Assembly: GCF_023159225.1 (NCBI RefSeq)
Contig: NC_063167.1
Location: 17,983,360-18,047,359 of the forward strand
Direction of reading: 5' to 3'
From: Perognathus longimembris pacificus
Taxonomy: Eukaryota > Chordata > Mammalia > Rodentia > Heteromyidae
Length of the DNA: 64,000 nt
The translations under genes and the position numbers were made by a program. Below, piece after piece: positions 58,781-64,000 of this stretch. Below the pieces are notes generated by a model. It worked only from the letters and a program-made list of their open reading frames with translations. It made no database searches and was not told the origin of the DNA. Each line of letters starts with the position of its first letter. Position 1 is the first letter of the stretch.

Positions 58781-59091
58781 GGCAAGAGGTATATTCTCTG
58801 TACTTCTGATATAAAACAGCTCTTTTATTAGTCTCAAGTTTATCCTTCATGGCCTGAATAGTGTTCATAATCAGCTATTTTCACTAGATCTTTTGATCTG
58901 CCTAATCAGTGTGTATCTATTTGAGATGCTCATGAGTTGCATGTTTAAAGATGGCTCAGGAGTGAAGCTGGTCTGAAATTCTTGAATGCAGGTTGCCTTT
59001 TCTTGCCTTCATAGAGCATTGATAAATTTTTGTAACAACACAGGCTGGTTTGCAGGCTAAAGAGCAGTGCTTTTTAAAAAATATACAATGC

Positions 59092-59307
59092 GGGCTGGGG
59101 ATATAGCCTAGTGGCAAGAGTGCCTGCCTCGGATACACGAGGCCCTAGGTTCGATTCCCCAGCACCACATATACAGAAAACGGCCAGAAGCGGCGCTGTG
59201 GCTCAAGTGGCAGAGTGCTAGCCTTGAGCGGGAAGAAGCCAGGGACAGTGCTCAGGCCCTGAGTCCAAGGCCCAGGACTGGCCAAAAAAAAATATATATA
59301 TATATAT
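59092..59307 (+). mobile_element. IDL-Geo SINE, young
   Basis: Near-consensus dimer; direct repeats ATATACAATGC at 59081-59091 and 59308-59318. Confidence 0.9.
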
Positions 59308-59760
59308 ATATACAATGCATATAACATGATTAAAATGTATAAGCTGACCCAATCTATGTTATTTACTCCAGGAAAACCTTTAAAAATCCCTCTTCTAATA
59401 GTAACTTCCTATTTGTTATTAATATGGACAAATGATCATACTAAAATTTGAGGCCTGTGTGGTTCCTTCATAGCTTTCTGGTGAGCCCATGCTGTTACAT
59501 GTCATGACACTTGGCTTCAGCTAGATTGTTCTTTTTTTCAGACAGGTTGTATCCCTTTTCTACAGATGGGAATTCCCTCTGCTTTTCTTCCACATAGAGA
59601 TTCTTTCTTTACATTTTAGCACAAGGTCCAATTACTACCTACTGTAGTGGTATCTTCTTACCCATGTTTTCTTTAAAACTTTTGTAGAGCACCTTCCTAG
59701 CAAGCTCAAGGTCCTACATGCAAATCTCCGAATAAGGGGGAGGGGGGCGTAAAAGCTTAC

Positions 59761-59857
59761 CTTTTTCTGACACTGGAGGTTTTTCTTGCTGGCTGAGTTG
59801 CTTTCTGGTAAAGCTGAATACTGGGACCTGTGGCTTCTGGGCTGGATAAACCACATC
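59761..59857 (-). other. antisense exon-like segment 1
   Basis: Read on the minus strand, the acceptor GTCTCCACTAG precedes 97 open bases, then a strong AAAAAG|GTAAGC donor. The frame starting GAT gives DVVYPAQKPQVPVFSFTRKQ then LSQQEKPPVSEK and ends in phase 1. No SINE or known repeat is recognisable here. The next antisense exon-like segment (43173-43246) begins in the matching phase. I do not recognise the protein. Coding status is inferred from splice signals and an open frame only. Confidence 0.3.
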
Positions 59858-60420
59858 CTAGTGGAGACATGAGCTGAGCCTAAGCCTGGACCAGTATGGG
59901 TCACAGTTGGATTGATGATTGTGGTGGCAGGATTTGCAGGCTAATTTGTTTCACCAGCTATGGAGCATGTGAAGGTGCAAGTAAAGCAAGCTTTTCAAAG
60001 TCTACCAAAGTCTGCCCTCAGTCATGGCTATTGTAGAGGTGGGTTTGAATCCAAAATGACAGAACAGCAGAGTTTTACTACTAATAGAAAAATGCAAGAT
60101 GCTCATTAATGACTTAGGACGGGGGTGGGGGGGGAGGTCTCCTTCCTTAGCAGCCAAAATTATTTGCAAGGCTAAAAATAAAGTAAATGTGTGATGAAAT
60201 TTCTGTTTCTACTAGTTTATGTATACGGATACCAATTTTCTTCCAATGAAATGCTTCAGAGCTACTTCTTTTTTTTTTTTTTTTAAGAAATGACAGTGTA
60301 AGCTAAAGACATAAAATAAAACTTTTTTCCTGTTATTAGAAGCCTTAAATCTAGGAATTAACTCTCACAGAAGTTACAGGTGTGGTGTCATCGATCTGTA
60401 AAGAAACAGTTCCTATTATT

Positions 60421-60632
60421 TTGGGGGGGGAGGGTCAGTTGTGGGGCTTGAACTCAGGGCCTGGGCACTGTCCCTGAACCTCTTTTTGCTTAAGGCTACT
60501 GTTCTACCACTTGAGCCACAGTGCCACTTCTGGTTTTTGAATGGTTAATTGGGCTGGCTTTGAATCGTGATCCTCAGATCTCAGCTTCCTGAGTAGCTAG
60601 GATTACAGGCATAAGCCACTGGTGCCTAGCTT
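60421..60632 (-). mobile_element. B1-Geo SINE
   Basis: Full minus dimer with shortened linker. Confidence 0.85.
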
Positions 60633-61095
60633 AACCGTTCCTATGACCATGATAGAGTAAATCTGTACAGGATGGACTCAACTCCCATCTCATGCCAACC
60701 AGAGTCGAGGCTTTAGCTTCTCTGTTGGAGACCAGTCGGATTATATATAGGGATATGAGATATGTGACATTTTTCCAACCCAACCAGGCTCATCAAGAAC
60801 ATGTTTTGATTGACTCATAAATTACCTTGTGTCTTGTGCATAGTAATGAGTTCTGAAAGAATGATAAAGTAACTGTTAAGTATGAAGTTATACAAGGAAG
60901 AACATGGAATATAAAGTATTGAATGCTGTGTGGGAAATGTTGAAATTCTTTCCCACATTAACAGTGTTTTTAAAATATGGCTAGAATGAGATTGAGACCA
61001 CTTAAGCGGCTGATGTGTATGATGATTAGCAGTTTTTCTTTTTGCTACCTTTGGTGTTAGCATTTATGATTTATATTTGTCGTTTTTGTTTGTTT

Positions 61096-61316
61096 GCTTG
61101 TTTTTTTGCTTGTTCATGGGGCTGGAACTCTGGGCCTGGGTGCTGTCCCTGAGGTCTTCAGCTCAAGGCTAGCACTTTACCACTTGAGCCACAGTGCCAC
61201 TTTCAGTCTTTTGGTGGATAATGGGATAAGAGTCTCATGGACTTTCTGGCTTGGGCTGGCTTTGAACCATGATCTCAGCCTCCTGAGTAGCTAGGATTAC
61301 AGCCACTGGCACTTGA
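61096..61316 (-). mobile_element. B1-Geo SINE
   Basis: Full minus dimer ending 116 bases upstream of the 17B-like exon. Confidence 0.84.
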
Positions 61317-61431
61317 CTATTTGTCTTAATATTTTGAGGTTTCTGATAAATTATTGTTGATTCTCATCGTTCACTATAATGTCTCCCACTTATTCCTAAT
61401 CTTGCTTTTGTATATGTCCATTCATTTGTAG

Positions 61432-61860
61432 AGTGTAAATGGCATTCGCACAGAGGAGGTGGCTGTCGTGACAAAGGGGCCATCTGCCTACCCTGCTTCT
61501 GAATGGGAGGGTCCCAAGCAGTCAGTAGGTCCTAGTAAGAGCCAGATGACCACCCCCTCGGAGTCTCTGCAGAGCTTTGGCTTTGGCTCCCTCTCCATAA
61601 GCAGCAAGGAAACAGAAGAGAAGGAGCAGGGGGCATCTGGCCATCTTGGGCCAAGTGGCCCAAGTGGGGAATACATAGGAGTGGAGGAACAGGCCAGTGC
61701 ATTACAGTTCTCAGCATCCTGTCAGCTGCAGCTTGGTGAAAACAAGGCAGACAGTAGTGAAGAGCATGTTACACCAGGAGAGCCACTTGGAAAACAAAAT
61801 GGATCATTTCTTGACTCTTGTGTGGGTAACCAGTTCCCCACCCTCATTCGAAGTTTCCAG
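61432..61860 (+). CDS. EPB41: EPB41 large cassette exon (17B-like)
   Basis: The acceptor TTCATTTGTAG is followed by 429 open bases, phase 0 throughout, up to a CAG|GTAGTA donor. The 143 residues start SVNGIRTEEVAVVTKGPSAY, are rich in Ser, Gly, Glu and Gln, include SLQSFGFGSLSISSKETEEK, and end FPTLIRSFQ. The segment is GC-rich and free of repeats. The composition suggests a disordered insert between the spectrin-actin and C-terminal domains. Human EPB41 has a reported muscle-associated exon 17B, which this probably is. If the donor is not used, the frame continues through 12 glycines to a stop ending at 62046. Confidence 0.7.
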
Positions 61861-63063
61861 GTAGTAACTGATTTGCTGATGCAGCTCTCACAACTCTTTG
61901 GGAGAGGGCAACAATCTTCTGTGGAGGAGGAGGGTGATACTGCTTCTGGTGGTGGTGGTGGTGGTGGTGGTGGTGGTGGTGGCCAGTTTGTTTTTCAAAA
62001 TTATAGTCAGAGTAAAGTCTATGATTGTTTGTTTGTTTTTCTTTAAAGGTTCATTCAAAGGAATTTCCTTCACAACTACACATGTTTCCCACTCTTGCAG
62101 CTTTCCAGAAGTCTTGGGAGTAAACCCCAGCTATGAAGCTGGCATAAATAGGTTCCACATTTCCTTGCTCAAGTTTGAGCTGTGGGAAAAGATGGGTTAT
62201 TGAAGTTTCTACAGCAAGGAGCCTTCAGTGTTCTCAGAACATGTTAGAAAAAAATTCAAAATTATACGTTCTAAAATGATATTTCAGGCCCCAAATAATA
62301 ATCTATGTAGTGCATCTACATTGTTCAGGCCACCACTACCACTGACCACATACACAGGGGCTTCCCTGACCATAGGCTCTCCTCCTTTGCTGAGGCAGAT
62401 GAACCTGATCACAATGAAATGGTACTTTTAGGGTGATTTATAGTTTGGGGGAAGTTGAGCAGATGAACACTAACATTTATTCTTCTGAAATCCTGAAATT
62501 AATAATCACCAGGTGGTGGTAGAACTGAGTTTTCTGTCTAGTTTCCCAAATACTGTTTCTTCTCAGTAAATCCAAAGTGAATGTCTGACATTGATTTGAA
62601 AGAAGTTAATGAATTCCAGGATAAAGCTTTCCTGTGCCTCTGCTGTTTCCTGTACCATTTGTCCATAGTGGAGGAAATGTGGCTGACTTGCTTAATTATA
62701 ATGGCACAGTCGCAAGGACAAATGAAAGTGATTGCTATTTGGCAAATAGTTTTATATTCACATTTGAAGGTCAGTCTGAAGTATTTTATATCACCAGTCA
62801 TAACTGTCTGATCTTACAATTTTCCATTTGGCTTATGAAAGTGATTACGGTAATGGTGCTTTTTAATGCCCTTCGTGTTGTGACACCTTGTCAGAGCTAC
62901 TTTGGAATGGTGTCCAAGTCTTGAGCAGACGAAACACCTTTGGAGATTGAACTTGCCCTTTGCTTCATTCCAGCAGACACTTTGATCAGATCAATGTCAG
63001 ACAGTTCAGCTCTCACGGCCTTCAGAAATTCCTACTAACTCTTGTTTCTTTACTGTTTCTCAG
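61861..63063. other. SINE-free intron before exon 18
   Basis: About 1.2 kb between the 17B-like exon and exon 18 has no SINE apart from the (GGT) tract. Sequence of mixed composition, possibly conserved splicing control. No further exon is convincing. Confidence 0.4.
61948..61980 (+). repeat. (GGT)11 trinucleotide repeat
   Basis: Eleven perfect GGT units just past the 17B-like donor. In the upstream exon's frame they read as poly-glycine, so they become coding only if the donor at 61861 is skipped. Confidence 0.95.
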
Positions 63064-63192
63064 CCTCCTCTGGTAAAGACTCAGACCGTCACCATCTCAG
63101 ACTCAGCCAATGCTGTGAAAAGTGAAATCCCAACCAAAGACGTCCCTATTGTCCACACTGAGACCAAGACCATCACTTACGAGGCTGCCCAG
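63064..63192 (+). CDS. EPB41: EPB41 exon 18, start of C-terminal domain
   Basis: This 129-nt exon (43 codons, phase 0) encodes PPLVKTQTVTISDSANAV, KSEIPTKDVPIVHTETKTI and TYEAAQ. It is the lead-in to the 22/24-kDa C-terminal domain, which binds NuMA and other partners. The acceptor is CTTTACTGTTTCTCAG and the donor GTAGGA. Human reads SDNANAV where this has SDSANAV. The rest of the domain lies beyond the window. Confidence 0.97.
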
Positions 63193-63360
63193 GTAGGACA
63201 CCTTGGATCCCTTGGTAAATACCAACATGGCCTTCTTTCCTTACAGGCTTCTGAGTTTCTTACTTTTGATAATGCCAGGGTTTCTGGGGAAGTTCTTTAT
63301 AGAAGAGAGTACTGATCTAAGGATAGTCTCAAATGCTTTATTAAAACACAAAATTTTTGA

Positions 63361-63436
63361 AGGGTAGGGTATAGTTCAGTGGTACAGCATAATGCTTAGC
63401 CTGCATGAGGTCCTGAGTTCAATCACAGCACCAAAA
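63361..63436 (+). mobile_element. ID-like monomer
   Basis: GGGTATAGTTCAGTGGTACA and GAGTTCAATCAC boxes. Confidence 0.65.
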
Positions 63437-63473
63437 CAAACACACAAAAAAACAAACCAAAAAAACAGTAACA

Positions 63474-63925
63474 GCTGAGTACCAATGACTCATATCTATG
63501 ATTGTAATCCTAGCTACTCAGGAGGCTGAAATCTGAGGATCATAGTACAAAGCCAGCCCAGACAAGAAAGTCAGTGAGACTTTTTTTTTTTTTTTTGCCA
63601 GTCCTGGAGCTTAAATTCAGGGCCTGAGCACTGTCCTCAGCATCTTTTTGCTCAAGGCTAGCACTCTGCCAACTTGAGCCACAGCATCACTTCTGGCCTT
63701 TTCTATATATATGTGGTTCTGAGGAATCAAACCTAGGGCTTCATGTATATGAGGCAAGCACTCTTGCTACTAGGCCATATTCCCAGCCCAGTGAGACTCT
63801 TATCTCCAGTTACCCACCAAAAAGCTGGAGTAGAGCTGTGGCTCAAGTAGTACTAGAATGAAAGCCTGGAGCAAAACAGCTGGAGGACAGCATACAGGCC
63901 CAGAGTTCAAGCCCTAGTTCATGCA
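63474..63925 (+). mobile_element. B1-Geo SINE split by an IDL-Geo
   Basis: B1-like half 63474-63571 and Geo half 63799-63925 (+). An IDL-Geo in minus orientation (63582-63788) has direct repeats CAGTGAGACT at 63572-63581 and 63789-63798. Confidence 0.87.
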
Positions 63926-63951
63926 CACGCGCGCACATGCGCACGCACGCG

Positions 63952-63982
<31 letters not shown>

Positions 63983-63983
63983 C
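63922..63983 (+). repeat. (CACG/CA)n microsatellite
   Basis: Alternating CACGCG and CACACA run grown from the SINE tail. Confidence 0.9.
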
Positions 63984-64000
63984 AATTAAAAAAATTCTTG

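Noticed and set aside
59858..59940. Extension of the antisense exon to 59940 in another frame
   Set aside because: The ACAAATTAG acceptor has no pyrimidine tract and the other frame does not match the phase of the next segment.
62038..62190. Open antisense segment after TTTTCCCACAG
   Set aside because: It runs into a stop without a donor and lies upstream of the antisense pair, so it cannot join them in frame.

Overview
The window is mammalian nuclear DNA from the middle of a large gene on the + strand. Spliced exons encode erythrocyte membrane protein band 4.1 (EPB41, protein 4.1R). Short interspersed repeats fill most of the introns. The commonest repeat is a two-part SINE: a left half like tRNA-Ala/ID, and a right half matching what I recall of IDL-Geo, a SINE described only from Geomyoidea (kangaroo rats, pocket mice, pocket gophers). 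The host is therefore probably a geomyoid rodent. That is inference from repeat content, not from a species marker. Old eutherian repeats (MIR, L2, MER5A, MER20) are also present.

Layout: positions 1-1882 are intron. Exons 6-12 (1883-21551) encode the rest of the FERM domain (end of F1, F2, F3) and the FERM-adjacent segment. Exon 13 (25823-26010) encodes an acidic, proline-rich linker. The microexons 14, 15 and 16 (28774-30025) are followed by three TGCATG boxes, the known RBFOX control of exon 16. Exon 16 and exon 17 (35734-35910) form the spectrin-actin-binding domain. Exon 18 (63064-63192) opens the C-terminal domain. The 5' exons and the last exons lie outside the window. Every exon junction keeps the reading frame, and no coding exon is broken.

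The 27-kb intron between exons 17 and 18 is the most interesting part. It holds at least three further in-frame choices: a 252-nt terminal exon (40477-40728) that would replace the C-terminal domain with a hydrophobic tail anchor and has its own poly(A) signal; a 66-nt cassette (44325-44390); and a 429-nt cassette (61432-61860). All exon junctions from exon 13 on are phase 0, so these can be combined freely. Block 38.2-43.4 kb in this intron is almost free of SINEs. On the opposite strand, two exon-like segments (59761-59857 and 43173-43246) have consensus splice signals and compatible phase, and could belong to an undescribed antisense transcript.

I see no bacterial genes, CRISPR array, tRNA gene, rRNA gene or intact mobile-element ORF. 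Most short ORFs in the window are translations of SINEs, simple repeats or old LINE remnants.
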